Shown here: piece after piece, positions 44,451-53,398 of the stretch
How the letters are laid out: each line of letters opens with the position of its first letter
Numbering within the stretch: the first letter of the stretch is position 1
Source: an uncultured Bacilli bacterium
GTDB lineage: Bacteria; Bacillota_I; Bacilli_A; RF39; UBA660
DNA: 64,000 nt
NCBI GenBank assembly: GCA_947626565.1
Contig: CANQSQ010000002.1
Location: 1 to 64,000 of the forward strand
Reading direction: 5' to 3'
Position numbers and translations under genes: made by a program
The notes under the pieces: model-generated
What the model was told of the DNA's origin: nothing
What the model saw: the letters and a program-made list of their open reading frames with translations, nothing else
The model's database searches: none

Positions 44451-46796
44451 ATGCCATATAAAAGTAGAAGAACTGATAATAGCAACGCGCCAAGATATGA
44501 AAAAGATTATGTCGCTGATACAAGTTTTGCTTCTCAAAAAGAGAAAGATAATGCAGCAAAACAAAAATCATCTACAAAAGCTGCTAAAACAGCAGCTAAA
44601 GCAGCGGGTGCTTATTTTGGAGGACCATTAGGAGCTAAAGCGGTAGATGCAGCTTCAAAGACAAAAGCTGGACAGAACTTATTAAATAAAGGTGGTCAAG
44701 TTTTAAATGGTATTCCAGGAATGGGTAGAGCCTCTAAAAAATTAGATGATAGTGGAGTACTTGATGCTGCTGATAGAGTTTTAGATGTAAAAGGATTAAA
44801 AGATGGAGGAGTTAATACTCTTCCTTCTTCTGCTTCTAATTCTAATGCTAATACTAATAATAAGGAAAAAAATGATGCTACTGATGCAAAAGATAAAAAT
44901 ACTAATAATATTGCGGGAGTAAGTTCTACTTTAAATAATGAATTTAGTAAGGAAAATTTAGCTAAAAAGAAGGAAGAAGAGCAGCAAGAAGAAAAAAAGA
45001 CAAAGGCTAGAATGAGTTTTTTTGTTACTTTTGCCATACAAGCAGCCTTATTTTTATTATTTCCAATTCTGATGATAGCTGTGTTGGTTGTGGCTGTTAT
45101 TGGCAATGTTTCAGGTACAATTGATGAATTTGGTGATGCTTTAGGTGCTCTTTCAGCTTCAGGTGGTGAAACAGGAGAGGTAGTTTATGAGGCAAGTGAA
45201 GAAGCAAGTAACTTTTATCAAAAAATTAATACCGTAAAATTAAGTTATCAATCTTCAGGAAAAACAGTAGATGTTTTGAAAGTTGCGGCTGTTTATCATA
45301 TATTAGCTGCTAATGGGGCTGATATGACTTATGATAATATGACGGAAGATAAAATAAGACAGATTGTAGATATTATGTATAGTGGTAATACTTATAATGA
45401 AGATACTTTTAAACAGAATTTAATTACTTATTTAATACCTATGTATTTACCAAATACTTCTGATGTTGAAAGAGAACAAATTGCCGATGATGTATTTGAT
45501 TATATTGATAGATATAATAGTTTTATAGGAAATGATGCGGCTGGTAATGGTTCTTATTGTGCTTCAGTTGGTTCTTGTATGTATGATATTAAGGGATTTT
45601 ATATATCATCTTCAGGAAATATAACAAAGAATATGCAAGTTTCAAATTTACAAGTACGATTAATGGAATGTGGAAGTCCTTATGGAAATGGAAGTTATAG
45701 TAAGGCTATTGATCAACCACTTGTTCCTTTTGAAGATTATGTAATGGGAGTAGCTTATGCGGAAATCGGAGCTAGTTATCCAGAAGAGGCGTTGAAGGCT
45801 TTTATGATTGCGGCTAGAAGTTTTGCTTTATCACGACCTACGGCAATGGGAAATGCGGCTGGAAAGAAGTTAGAGCAAGAAAATGGTCAATGGATTTTAC
45901 AAATTTCTTCTTGTGTAGCTGACCAAGTATTTTGTAATGTTGATGAGGGTTGCTCATATATGGGTGGCGGTGATGGACAAGGTGGAATAGTAAGAAGTGG
46001 TCATGTTGATGGAGCGGCAAGGTATAGAGAAGCTTTGCCGGCTGATCATCGTTTACGTAGTATTGCAGCTAGTGTACAGGGAGAAGTTTTGGTTAATGAG
46101 CAAGGATATATTATTAACTCAGGATATTTGAGTACAGAACAAAGAATGATTAAAAGTTTGGCAGAACAGGGACTAAATTATAAACAAATATTATTACAAG
46201 TATATAATCAAGGAAGCAGAAATTATGGAGCGACTGATATTCAAAAGATGAGTTGTAATAGTGGAACCGGTTGTGTTGGTTCGGCTTCGTCTGGTCCTTA
46301 TGCTAGTTGGAAACAATATCAAGGTTCTTGGACAGGAGTTCAATTAGGAAGTAGTGGAAAAACAATTAAGCAAGTTGGTTGTCTTGTAACGTCTGTAGCT
46401 ATGTTGATTGCTAAAAGTGGAGTACAAACAAATATTGCTGATTTTAATCCAGGTACTTTTGTAACTTATTTAAATAGTCATGGAGGTTTTTCTGGAGCTA
46501 ACTTTGTGTGGGCAAGTGTTTCGCAAGCGGCTCCTAACTTTAAATATGTGAGTTCCGTTAGTGTAGCTGGTCAATCACAAGCTGAAAAGTTAAATACTTT
46601 AAAAGGACTTTTAGATAAAAATTATTATGTTGTAGCAGAAGTTAAAGGTAATACAGGAGAACACTGGGTAGCAGTTGATGGTATAAGTGGTGATGGAAAA
46701 GTATTGATGATGGATCCAGGAAGTGAATCTACAGATATGTGGGGAGAATATCCATGGGGAAATACAAGCCGTTTTTCTTATTTTCAAGTATCATAA
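44451..46796 (+). CDS. T4SS-associated wall hydrolase: SpoIID-like plus C39-like peptidase domains
   Basis: 781 aa. Residues 1-180 are cytosolic, Ala/Lys/Asn-rich and disordered. One membrane helix (about 188-217) follows, then a helical VirB1/CwlT-like spacer and a SpoIID/LytB domain (about 395-600; V-A-Y-A-E-I-G, catalytic-type Glu about 438), the fold that cleaves denuded glycan strands. The C-terminal part (about 615-781) is C39-like: Cys about 644 (V-G-C-L-V-T-S), His in G-E-H-W-V-A-V-D and Asp in M-M-D-P. It stands directly after VirB4, where Gram-positive T4SSs encode their CwlT-type hydrolase. Confidence 0.82.
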   Translation: MPYKSRRTDNSNAPRYEKDYVADTSFASQKEKDNAAKQKSSTKAAKTAAKAAGAYFGGPLGAKAVDAASKTKAGQNLLNKGGQVLNGIPGMGRASKKLDDSGVLDAADRVLDVKGLKDGGVNTLPSSASNSNANTNNKEKNDATDAKDKNTNNIAGVSSTLNNEFSKENLAKKKEEEQQEEKKTKARMSFFVTFAIQAALFLLFPILMIAVLVVAVIGNVSGTIDEFGDALGALSASGGETGEVVYEASEEASNFYQKINTVKLSYQSSGKTVDVLKVAAVYHILAANGADMTYDNMTEDKIRQIVDIMYSGNTYNEDTFKQNLITYLIPMYLPNTSDVEREQIADDVFDYIDRYNSFIGNDAAGNGSYCASVGSCMYDIKGFYISSSGNITKNMQVSNLQVRLMECGSPYGNGSYSKAIDQPLVPFEDYVMGVAYAEIGASYPEEALKAFMIAARSFALSRPTAMGNAAGKKLEQENGQWILQISSCVADQVFCNVDEGCSYMGGGDGQGGIVRSGHVDGAARYREALPADHRLRSIAASVQGEVLVNEQGYIINSGYLSTEQRMIKSLAEQGLNYKQILLQVYNQGSRNYGATDIQKMSCNSGTGCVGSASSGPYASWKQYQGSWTGVQLGSSGKTIKQVGCLVTSVAMLIAKSGVQTNIADFNPGTFVTYLNSHGGFSGANFVWASVSQAAPNFKYVSSVSVAGQSQAEKLNTLKGLLDKNYYVVAEVKGNTGEHWVAVDGISGDGKVLMMDPGSESTDMWGEYPWGNTSRFSYFQVS

Positions 46797-46805
46797 GGAG
46801 GAATT

Positions 46806-47588
46806 ATGAGAGGCAAAAAAATATATGTAGCTATAATAATCATATTACTAATTTACCTTGGCATATTATACTTTGCTTGGGGAAAGGATAATGTTAAAGA
46901 AGGTCAGAACGCTACGACAATGCTAGTTGGAGATAATACTATATGGGTTTATTCTGATAGAAAATGGCTTAATATAACAAAAGAAACAACAATAGATAAG
47001 TTAAATTGGCAAAAGTTTAATATATTTGTTGATAATAAAAGCATGGGAGAAAAATACGTGTGGCATGATGATAAATGGTATTTGTTTGATGAAAAGAAAA
47101 ATGCTGTTATGTTTACTGGTAAATTGTTTGCTTTTAAGTCTAATTTTGATATTTCAATTATGGATTATAAAGAAGAAGAAATTGATGATTATAAATATAT
47201 AAATCAAGTATTAGTAGATAATAATTTAAGTAAGACGTCGGAGTTTACAGTACAGACAATGACTAATCTTGATATTGATAATGATGGTAGTGATGAAAGA
47301 TTTTATGTAATTAGTAATGCCTTTGCGATTGATTTTACACCTAGTATGTTATTTTCTATTGTTTTTATGGTTAAAAATGACAAAATATATTATATTTATA
47401 ATGATATTAGTTACAATAATGCTAATTACAATGAATGTAAACCATATTTTAACTACTTTATAGATTTAAATGAAGATAATGTTTATGAAGTCGTTTTAAG
47501 TTGTGGAAAATATAGTGTTGAAGAGGAAGTAAATATGTTATATGAATTTAAAAATGATGAATTTAAATTGCTTATTAGTAATCAATAA
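46806..47588 (+). CDS. Single-pass membrane protein with Asp-rich repeat motifs, unknown function
   Basis: 260 aa. An N-terminal membrane helix (about 4-24) is followed by an aromatic-rich outer domain with W-V-Y-S-D-R-K-W and Y-V-W-H-D-D-K-W-Y repeats. Two Asp-rich loops, L-D-I-D-N-D-G-S-D-E (about 155) and D-L-N-E-D-N-V-Y-E (about 218), resemble FG-GAP/VCBS calcium loops. One might expect a VirB8-type protein in this place, and membrane topology would fit, but I see no sequence support. AAGGAGGAATT precedes the start. Confidence 0.6.
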   Translation: MRGKKIYVAIIIILLIYLGILYFAWGKDNVKEGQNATTMLVGDNTIWVYSDRKWLNITKETTIDKLNWQKFNIFVDNKSMGEKYVWHDDKWYLFDEKKNAVMFTGKLFAFKSNFDISIMDYKEEEIDDYKYINQVLVDNNLSKTSEFTVQTMTNLDIDNDGSDERFYVISNAFAIDFTPSMLFSIVFMVKNDKIYYIYNDISYNNANYNECKPYFNYFIDLNEDNVYEVVLSCGKYSVEEEVNMLYEFKNDEFKLLISNQ

Positions 47589-47593
47589 AGGAA

Positions 47594-47622
47594 TAGACAG
47601 TTTTTACTTTTTACGATATAAT
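47594..47622 (+). promoter_or_regulatory. Promoter of the VirD4-like gene
   Basis: TAGACA at 47594-47599, exactly 17 bp, TATAAT at 47617-47622. Confidence 0.65.
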
Positions 47623-47645
47623 AATGGGAGAAAGGGAGTAGTACT

Positions 47646-50015
47646 ATGAAATTTAAATTTAGGGCAGAACCAGAAGATTTATTAATGTTCGTAATTTTTG
47701 CCATATTTTTATTATATATAGTGGCATTAGGTGTTGTTAATTTAGCATCTTTTGCTACGGAGGGTCAATTTGCTGGATTGAATCCGTTACCGGCTTTTTC
47801 TCCACGTTATATTGGTTCAACTCTTATTTTATATATTTTATTTTTAGCTGGATTGTTTGTTAGTGTTAGTTCCTACTTTTTTGAAAGAGAAAAAGGTTTT
47901 GGTATTACTACAGAAAAAAAGGATAAAGGATATTCTAGATGGGCTAAAGATAAAGAAATGCAAGAAGAACTAGAAAAGGTTGAAATATCTCAAACTAATT
48001 CAAAAGCGGCTGGTGTTCCACTTATTCTTAATAAAGATGCAATGTGGGTTGATAATGGTGAGTATCATTCTTTGGTAATTGGTGCTACTGGTTCAGGTAA
48101 AACCCAAACGGTTATTTTGCCAATGGTTCATAGTTTGGCTAAGGCTAAAGAATCAATGATTATAACCGACCCTAAAGGTGAAATTTATGAAAAAACTTCT
48201 AATATGCTTAGAAGTAGAGGATATCAAATATTATTGTTAAATTTCCGTGATCCACAACGTGGTAATGCTTGGAATCCGATGGCTTTGCCTTATGAAATTT
48301 ATAAATCTGGTAATCATGATAAAGCTATTGAGTTACTTGATGATTTGGCTTTAAATATATTGTATGATGACTCAAATAAGAATGCCGATCCTTTTTGGGA
48401 GAAAACATCAGCTGATTATTTTTCAGGAGTAGCTTTAGGATTATTTGAAGATGCTAAACCTGAAGAAATAAATATAAATAGTGTTTCCTTAGCAACGACA
48501 GTAGGAGAAGAAAAATTTGGTGGTTCAACTTATATTAAAGAATATTTTGCAGCTAAAGATCCAGCTAGTGCTGCTGCAATAAATGCTTCTTCAACAATTA
48601 TGGCTCCTAATGAGACAAAAGGTAGTATTTTGTCAGTATTTAAACAAAAGGTTAAATTGTTCGCATCACGTGATAATTTGAGTGAGATGTTATCACATAG
48701 TGATATTGATCTTGAAAGTATTGGTGAAAAACCTACAGCTGTTTTCATTGTTATTCAAGATGAAAAGAAAACATATCATTCTTTAGTTACCATATTATTA
48801 AAACAAATTTATGAAACGTTAATTGGTGTTGCTCAAAAACATGGTGGGCAATTACCTGTAAGAACTAATTTTTTACTTGATGAGTTTGCCAATATGCCAC
48901 CGTTAAAGGATGTTACAACGATGATTACAGCGGCACGTTCAAGAAGAATTAGATTTACAATGATTATTCAAAACTTTGCTCAATTAGATGATGTTTATGG
49001 TAAAGAGGAAGCTGAGACTATTCGTGGTAACTGTGGTAATATTATTTATTTGATTACTTCAGAGTTAAAAGCTTTGGAAGAAATTTCAAAAATGTGTGGA
49101 GAAGTTAAATCAAAGAAAGATGATAAGACGGCTTCAACGCCATTGGTTACTGTTTCTGATTTGCAAAGAATGAAACAATTTGAAGTAATTATAATGAGAA
49201 TGCGTAAGCAACCATTTAAAACGAAATTTACTCCTTATTTTCAACTTGATTGGGGTAGAAAATATCCTTTAGCAGATTATCCAACGAGAGAGAAAAATCC
49301 AGTTCATACATTTGATATAAAAGAATTTGTTAAAAATCAGAAGAAGAAGAAATTATTGGAGATGATGAATTCAGCTGGTGATGATAGTGATTCAGGAGGA
49401 AAGACTGATTTTCCTAGTATGATGTCTCCAATGCCACCTTTTCCAATGAACCCATTTGGAAATAAACCAAAGAGTAATAAGGATGAAAATAAGGTTGACA
49501 ATATACCGAAAATACCTGATTTCTTAACTAGAAAAGATGATTTTATGGATGATGATAAAGATACGGAAAATAATCCTTTTGCAAGGTTTAATGAACCAAA
49601 GGTAGAGGCTAATAGAGATTTTCCTAGCATGGTATCTGGTCCAAAGATAGATGATGATACAGATGATGATAATATGGGCTTTGATATTGATGAATTAGTA
49701 AAGAAAATTGATGCTAAAATTGCGGAAATTGAGGCTGAAGAGAAGAAAAATGAGGCAGCTAAGATACCAGCATTAGAAGAAAAACCAAAGGTTAATACAG
49801 AGATTAAGGATGCTAAAGTAATAGAGGCTTTGCCTGAGATGCCTGTTGCTACAAATAGTATAAATGATGTTTTTGAAGATGAAGTAGAAAGTAATTTTAA
49901 TAATAAGAAAGTTGAAAGTAGCAGTATAAATCAGCCAGCTAATATTAGTAATGATTTAAATCTTGATGATGATTTAGATGATGATGATTTCTTTGATGAC
50001 TTTTTTGATAATTAG
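47646..50015 (+). CDS. VirD4/TraG-family type IV coupling ATPase
   Basis: 789 aa. Two N-terminal membrane helices (about 13-36 and 55-80), then the coupling ATPase: Walker A G-A-T-G-S-G-K-T (Lys about 152), T-D-P-K-G-E (about 180), Walker B F-L-L-D-E-F-A-N-M-P-P-L and the I-Q-N-F-A-Q motif. These proteins bring substrates to the T4SS channel. The tail (about 560-789) is low-complexity, Asp-rich and ends in D-D-D-F-F-D-D-F-F-D-N, which is not usual for TraG. No relaxase is near it, so the cargo is open. Confidence 0.9.
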   Translation: MKFKFRAEPEDLLMFVIFAIFLLYIVALGVVNLASFATEGQFAGLNPLPAFSPRYIGSTLILYILFLAGLFVSVSSYFFEREKGFGITTEKKDKGYSRWAKDKEMQEELEKVEISQTNSKAAGVPLILNKDAMWVDNGEYHSLVIGATGSGKTQTVILPMVHSLAKAKESMIITDPKGEIYEKTSNMLRSRGYQILLLNFRDPQRGNAWNPMALPYEIYKSGNHDKAIELLDDLALNILYDDSNKNADPFWEKTSADYFSGVALGLFEDAKPEEININSVSLATTVGEEKFGGSTYIKEYFAAKDPASAAAINASSTIMAPNETKGSILSVFKQKVKLFASRDNLSEMLSHSDIDLESIGEKPTAVFIVIQDEKKTYHSLVTILLKQIYETLIGVAQKHGGQLPVRTNFLLDEFANMPPLKDVTTMITAARSRRIRFTMIIQNFAQLDDVYGKEEAETIRGNCGNIIYLITSELKALEEISKMCGEVKSKKDDKTASTPLVTVSDLQRMKQFEVIIMRMRKQPFKTKFTPYFQLDWGRKYPLADYPTREKNPVHTFDIKEFVKNQKKKKLLEMMNSAGDDSDSGGKTDFPSMMSPMPPFPMNPFGNKPKSNKDENKVDNIPKIPDFLTRKDDFMDDDKDTENNPFARFNEPKVEANRDFPSMVSGPKIDDDTDDDNMGFDIDELVKKIDAKIAEIEAEEKKNEAAKIPALEEKPKVNTEIKDAKVIEALPEMPVATNSINDVFEDEVESNFNNKKVESSSINQPANISNDLNLDDDLDDDDFFDDFFDN

Positions 50016-50030
50016 AAAGGAAGTGACATT

Positions 50031-51293
50031 ATGGCTTCAAAATTTAATATAGTAAAGAAACCAGTACCTAAAAAAGATGAAGAAGATGATGAATTAGATA
50101 CTGAAGAAGAAGATGAAAATGTAGAGGAAGAAGAAACTGAAGAAACGGAAGATGATGAAGAACAAAATAAAAAGAAACAAAGTGTTGCTAGAAAAAGAAT
50201 GATTAAATTTATGGCAATTATTATGGGCTGTTTATTACTTATTTTTTTAGTAATGTTTTTGATATCTATTTTTTCAGTAAAAGAATATACATATGAAGAT
50301 ATAGAACAAGTAATTAAAGAGGCTAGTGTTGCTTACTTTAAGGATCATCCAGAGTCATTACCACAAAGTGATGGAGCAATTGTAGAAATTGGTGTAGAAA
50401 ATTTAGTAGCTGAAGAAAAAATGAAAGATTTAAGTGAATATACTAAAGAAGGTGTTTCTTGTACTGGTTATGCTCTAGTAGAAAAAGTAGGGGAAGATTA
50501 TGTATATACACCATATTTGAATTGCGGAGAAGATTTTGAAACTATTGAATTGTATAAGAAAATAATTAATACGGAACCAGTTATTACGTCTGGTTATGGT
50601 TTATATAATGTTAATGGTAATTATATTTATCGTGGTGAAGAAGTTAATAATTATGTACAGTTAGAACAAGGATTATGGCGAATTGTTAAAATAGAAGCTA
50701 ACACTAATCAAATAGTTTTAATAAAAGAAATTGGAGCTGGTAATCCGACAGCTTGGGATGATAGATTTAATAGTGAAACTAATTATGCTTCAGGAATAAA
50801 TAATTATAGTGCTAGTAGAGTAAAAGAATATTTGGAGCATATTTATAAAGAACCTAATGAAAGTTTAAAAGAGACTATTTTGGGACCTAATGATAAAACT
50901 AAAATGGTTAAATACAATGTTTGTGTTGGTAAAAGAGGAGAAAATGAGGAAACAAATGATGGTTCTATTGAATGTAGTCAAGTTCTAGAGCAGCAACAAG
51001 TTGGATTGTTACCAATATATGATTATATAAATGCTAGTGTTGATCCTAATTGTAAAGCTCCTAATGATAATTCATGTCAAAATTACAATTATTTAGTAGA
51101 GAAATATAATTGGTGGTTAGCTACAGCTGATAAGGCTACTTCTTATAAAGTTTATAATGTCAATGATAGTGGTAGAATTTATGCAAGTAATGCGATAAGC
51201 TATTCTTTTGTAAGACCGGTTATAACTTTAAATAATATGGTATTATATAAAGATGGCGATGGTACAAAGAGTAAACCTTATATATTAAAATAA
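50031..51293 (+). CDS. Surface protein with acidic cytosolic tail, membrane helix and locus-specific domain
   Basis: 420 aa. The first 55 residues are Glu/Asp-rich, then a membrane helix (about 60-83). The outer part shares the P-E-S-L-P-type segment with the protein at 26560 and has one copy of the domain beginning L-W-R-I-V-K-I and ending V-R-P-V-I-T-L...D-G-D-G-T-K-S-K-P-Y. It follows virD4 by 15 bp and precedes a terminator, so it ends the locus. A pseudopilin-like or surface-displayed subunit is possible; no enzyme motif is seen. Confidence 0.65.
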   Translation: MASKFNIVKKPVPKKDEEDDELDTEEEDENVEEEETEETEDDEEQNKKKQSVARKRMIKFMAIIMGCLLLIFLVMFLISIFSVKEYTYEDIEQVIKEASVAYFKDHPESLPQSDGAIVEIGVENLVAEEKMKDLSEYTKEGVSCTGYALVEKVGEDYVYTPYLNCGEDFETIELYKKIINTEPVITSGYGLYNVNGNYIYRGEEVNNYVQLEQGLWRIVKIEANTNQIVLIKEIGAGNPTAWDDRFNSETNYASGINNYSASRVKEYLEHIYKEPNESLKETILGPNDKTKMVKYNVCVGKRGENEETNDGSIECSQVLEQQQVGLLPIYDYINASVDPNCKAPNDNSCQNYNYLVEKYNWWLATADKATSYKVYNVNDSGRIYASNAISYSFVRPVITLNNMVLYKDGDGTKSKPYILK

Positions 51294-51299
51294 AATGAG

Positions 51300-51330
51300 A
51301 AAATCTATAGTTAATATAGATTTTTTTTTC
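51300..51330 (+). terminator. Terminator at the end of the secretion/pilus locus
   Basis: AAATCTATA pairs with TATAGATTT, followed by a long T run. Confidence 0.85.
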
Positions 51331-51355
51331 ATAAGTTATAATAGAGGTGAAATTT

Positions 51356-51649
51356 GTGAATAATATAGATATAGGTAGTTTTAAACAATTATTAAAAGAG
51401 AAAAAAGTAAATATTATTGATATCAGAAGTCAATATGATTATAGTAAAGGAGCTATTTTAGGAGCAATAAATATCAGAGAAGATTTATTGATGATGAGAC
51501 CTAGGGAGTATCTAAAAAAGAATGAAGTATATTACATTTATTGTAATAATGGAGATCGTAGTAGAAATTGTGTTAGATATTTAAATGCGCTAGGATTTCA
51601 GACTGTCAATATTGAAGGTGGTTATAAGAATTACTTGTTAATAGAATAG
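51356..51649 (+). CDS. Single-domain rhodanese-like sulfurtransferase
   Basis: 97 aa. It has the rhodanese fold, with I-I-D-I-R-S-x-x-D-Y-x-x-G-A-I-x-G-A-I-N-I (about 22-42) and active-site Cys in Y-I-Y-C-N-N-G-D-R-S (about 68). It moves sulfur as a persulfide or acts in thiol redox; the natural acceptor is unknown. I chose GTG 51356, 5 nt after GAGGTGA; the in-frame GTG at 51347 is part of that ribosome site. An independent small gene. Confidence 0.85.
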   Translation: MNNIDIGSFKQLLKEKKVNIIDIRSQYDYSKGAILGAINIREDLLMMRPREYLKKNEVYYIYCNNGDRSRNCVRYLNALGFQTVNIEGGYKNYLLIE

Positions 51650-51682
51650 AAATGTACTATAATTGTACGAGAAGGTGATTAA

Positions 51683-52258
51683 GTGGATTTAGTAGCTGAT
51701 TTAATAAATAAAAGTACTTCTTTAATAGATAAAGGTGGTCCAATAGTTGGATTTCTTTTAGTTATGTTGGAATCTTTTATTCCTATTTTACCTTTAGCTG
51801 TATTTGTAGCCTTAAATGTTAATGCTTATGGGATGTTAATAGGACTTGTAGTATCTTGGTCAGCTACTTGTCTAGGATGTTATTTATCTTATTTAATATT
51901 TTATTATGTAGCTAATAAAGTCGATAAGTTTTTAAGTAAAAAAACAAAAGATAAAATTGATAAAACGATAAATAGATTTTCTGAAATTTCTTTTCCAGGG
52001 TTAGTTTTATTAGTTACTTTACCATTTACACCAGCGTTTTTAATAAATATTTTATCGGGACTTACAAAGGTACAACAAGAGAAATTTGTTATTGCGATAT
52101 TAATTGGAAAAGTCTTTTCAATTGCTTTTTGGGGATATATAGGTAAAAGTTTTATTGAAAGTATGATGGATATTAAAGCAATTGCATTTATAATTTTAGC
52201 GTTAATTATGGCTTATGTAGTTTCAAAGATTGTAAGTATAAGAATGCATATTGAGTAG
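51683..52258 (+). CDS. TVP38/VTT (DedA-like) family membrane protein
   Basis: 191 aa from GTG 51683 (GAAGGTGAT upstream). About five hydrophobic segments are present, with the VTT pattern: E-S-F-I-P-I-L-P-L at the first re-entrant helix, a central G-x-x-x-S-Y/S-Y-L, then F-P-G-L-V-L-L-V-T-L-P-F-T-P-A-F-L-I-N and G-L-T-K-V. Relatives move lipids or are linked to undecaprenyl phosphate recycling and envelope stress. Substrate not known here. Confidence 0.8.
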   Translation: MDLVADLINKSTSLIDKGGPIVGFLLVMLESFIPILPLAVFVALNVNAYGMLIGLVVSWSATCLGCYLSYLIFYYVANKVDKFLSKKTKDKIDKTINRFSEISFPGLVLLVTLPFTPAFLINILSGLTKVQQEKFVIAILIGKVFSIAFWGYIGKSFIESMMDIKAIAFIILALIMAYVVSKIVSIRMHIE

Positions 52259-52272
52259 TAGGAGTTAGGAGT

Positions 52273-53352
52273 ATGGATTATATTATTATTGGTTTATTAA
52301 TTGTTATTTTGATTTTAGTTATTATTTCGTTACTAAAAAATATTAATGAGTCTAATATTACGGAAAGACTTGGTAAATTAGAAGTTACAATGTGTAAAGA
52401 ACTAGGTGATTTTAAAAATGAGATTAATCGGAATATGAATGATGATTTTCAGAAGTTAAATGAGGTAGTTGAGAGAAGATTGTTGGCTATTAATGAAAAA
52501 GTAAATGAACGTTTAGATCAAAACTTTGAAAAGACAAATAAAACGTTTATGAATGTAATAGAAAGATTGTCTAAGATAGATGAAGCTCAAAAGAAAATAG
52601 AAAACTTATCAGTAGATATTGTTAGTTTACAGAGTATTCTTACAGATAAGAAAACGAGAGGTATTTTTGGAGAAGTTAATTTAAAGCATATTTTGGTAAA
52701 TGTCTTTGGAGAGAAAAATGATAGTATTTATAGATTACAATATACTTTAAAAACAGGAGTTATTGCTGACTGTGTAGTGTTTGCTCCTTTACCTTTAGGT
52801 ACAATTGCGATTGATTCAAAATTTCCTTTAGAAAATTATCAAATGATGGTTGATAAAAAATTACCAATGGAAGCTAGAGAAAATTATGAAAGACTATTTA
52901 AACAAGATATGAAAAAACATATAGATGCTATTAGTTCTAAGTATATAATTCCTGGAGAAACAGCTGATCAGGCCATGTTATTTTTACCGGCTGAAGCTAT
53001 TTTTGCCGAGGTAAATGCTTATCATCCAGAAATTATAAATTATGCTTATAAAAAACGAGTTTGGATAACATCTCCTACTACTTTAATTTCGACATTAACG
53101 ATAATAGAAATGGTCATAAAAAATATTGAAAGAGATAAATATACGTCGATAATTCATGAAGAACTTAATAAATTAGGATTAGAATTTGCACGCTATAAAG
53201 AGCGTTGGGATAAATTATCTAGAAGTATTCAAGTTGTTAATAAAGATGTAGAAAATGTATCAATAACGACTGATAAAATTAGTAAGAAATTTGAAAATAT
53301 TAATAAGGTTGATGTAGCTAAAATAAAGGATTCAGAAGGTATTGTTAAATAG
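52273..53352 (+). CDS. rmuC: RmuC-family DNA recombination protein
   Basis: 359 aa. An N-terminal membrane helix (about 3-23) and a coiled coil (about 30-125) precede the RmuC nuclease-like domain (about 130-330), which has G-x-x-G-E-V-N-L-K-H-I-L, the conserved I-D-S-K-F-P-L-E-N-Y and F-L-P-A-E-A-I-F-A-E-V. RmuC proteins limit DNA inversions and are restriction endonuclease-like. The gene lies 14 bp after the VTT gene. Confidence 0.9.
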   Translation: MDYIIIGLLIVILILVIISLLKNINESNITERLGKLEVTMCKELGDFKNEINRNMNDDFQKLNEVVERRLLAINEKVNERLDQNFEKTNKTFMNVIERLSKIDEAQKKIENLSVDIVSLQSILTDKKTRGIFGEVNLKHILVNVFGEKNDSIYRLQYTLKTGVIADCVVFAPLPLGTIAIDSKFPLENYQMMVDKKLPMEARENYERLFKQDMKKHIDAISSKYIIPGETADQAMLFLPAEAIFAEVNAYHPEIINYAYKKRVWITSPTTLISTLTIIEMVIKNIERDKYTSIIHEELNKLGLEFARYKERWDKLSRSIQVVNKDVENVSITTDKISKKFENINKVDVAKIKDSEGIVK

Positions 53353-53398
53353 AAAAGATTAGGTTATAATTAATAGTAGAGTAGCGTGTGAGGTAATT

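Noticed and set aside
46806-47588. VirB8 homologue
   Set aside because: Position and single membrane helix would fit, but I see no VirB8-type sequence; the Asp-rich loops point to another fold.
24895-51293. Integrative conjugative element
   Set aside because: No relaxase, integrase, excisionase, replication gene or attachment repeats could be found, and the flanks are ordinary housekeeping operons. A relaxase beyond the window cannot be excluded.
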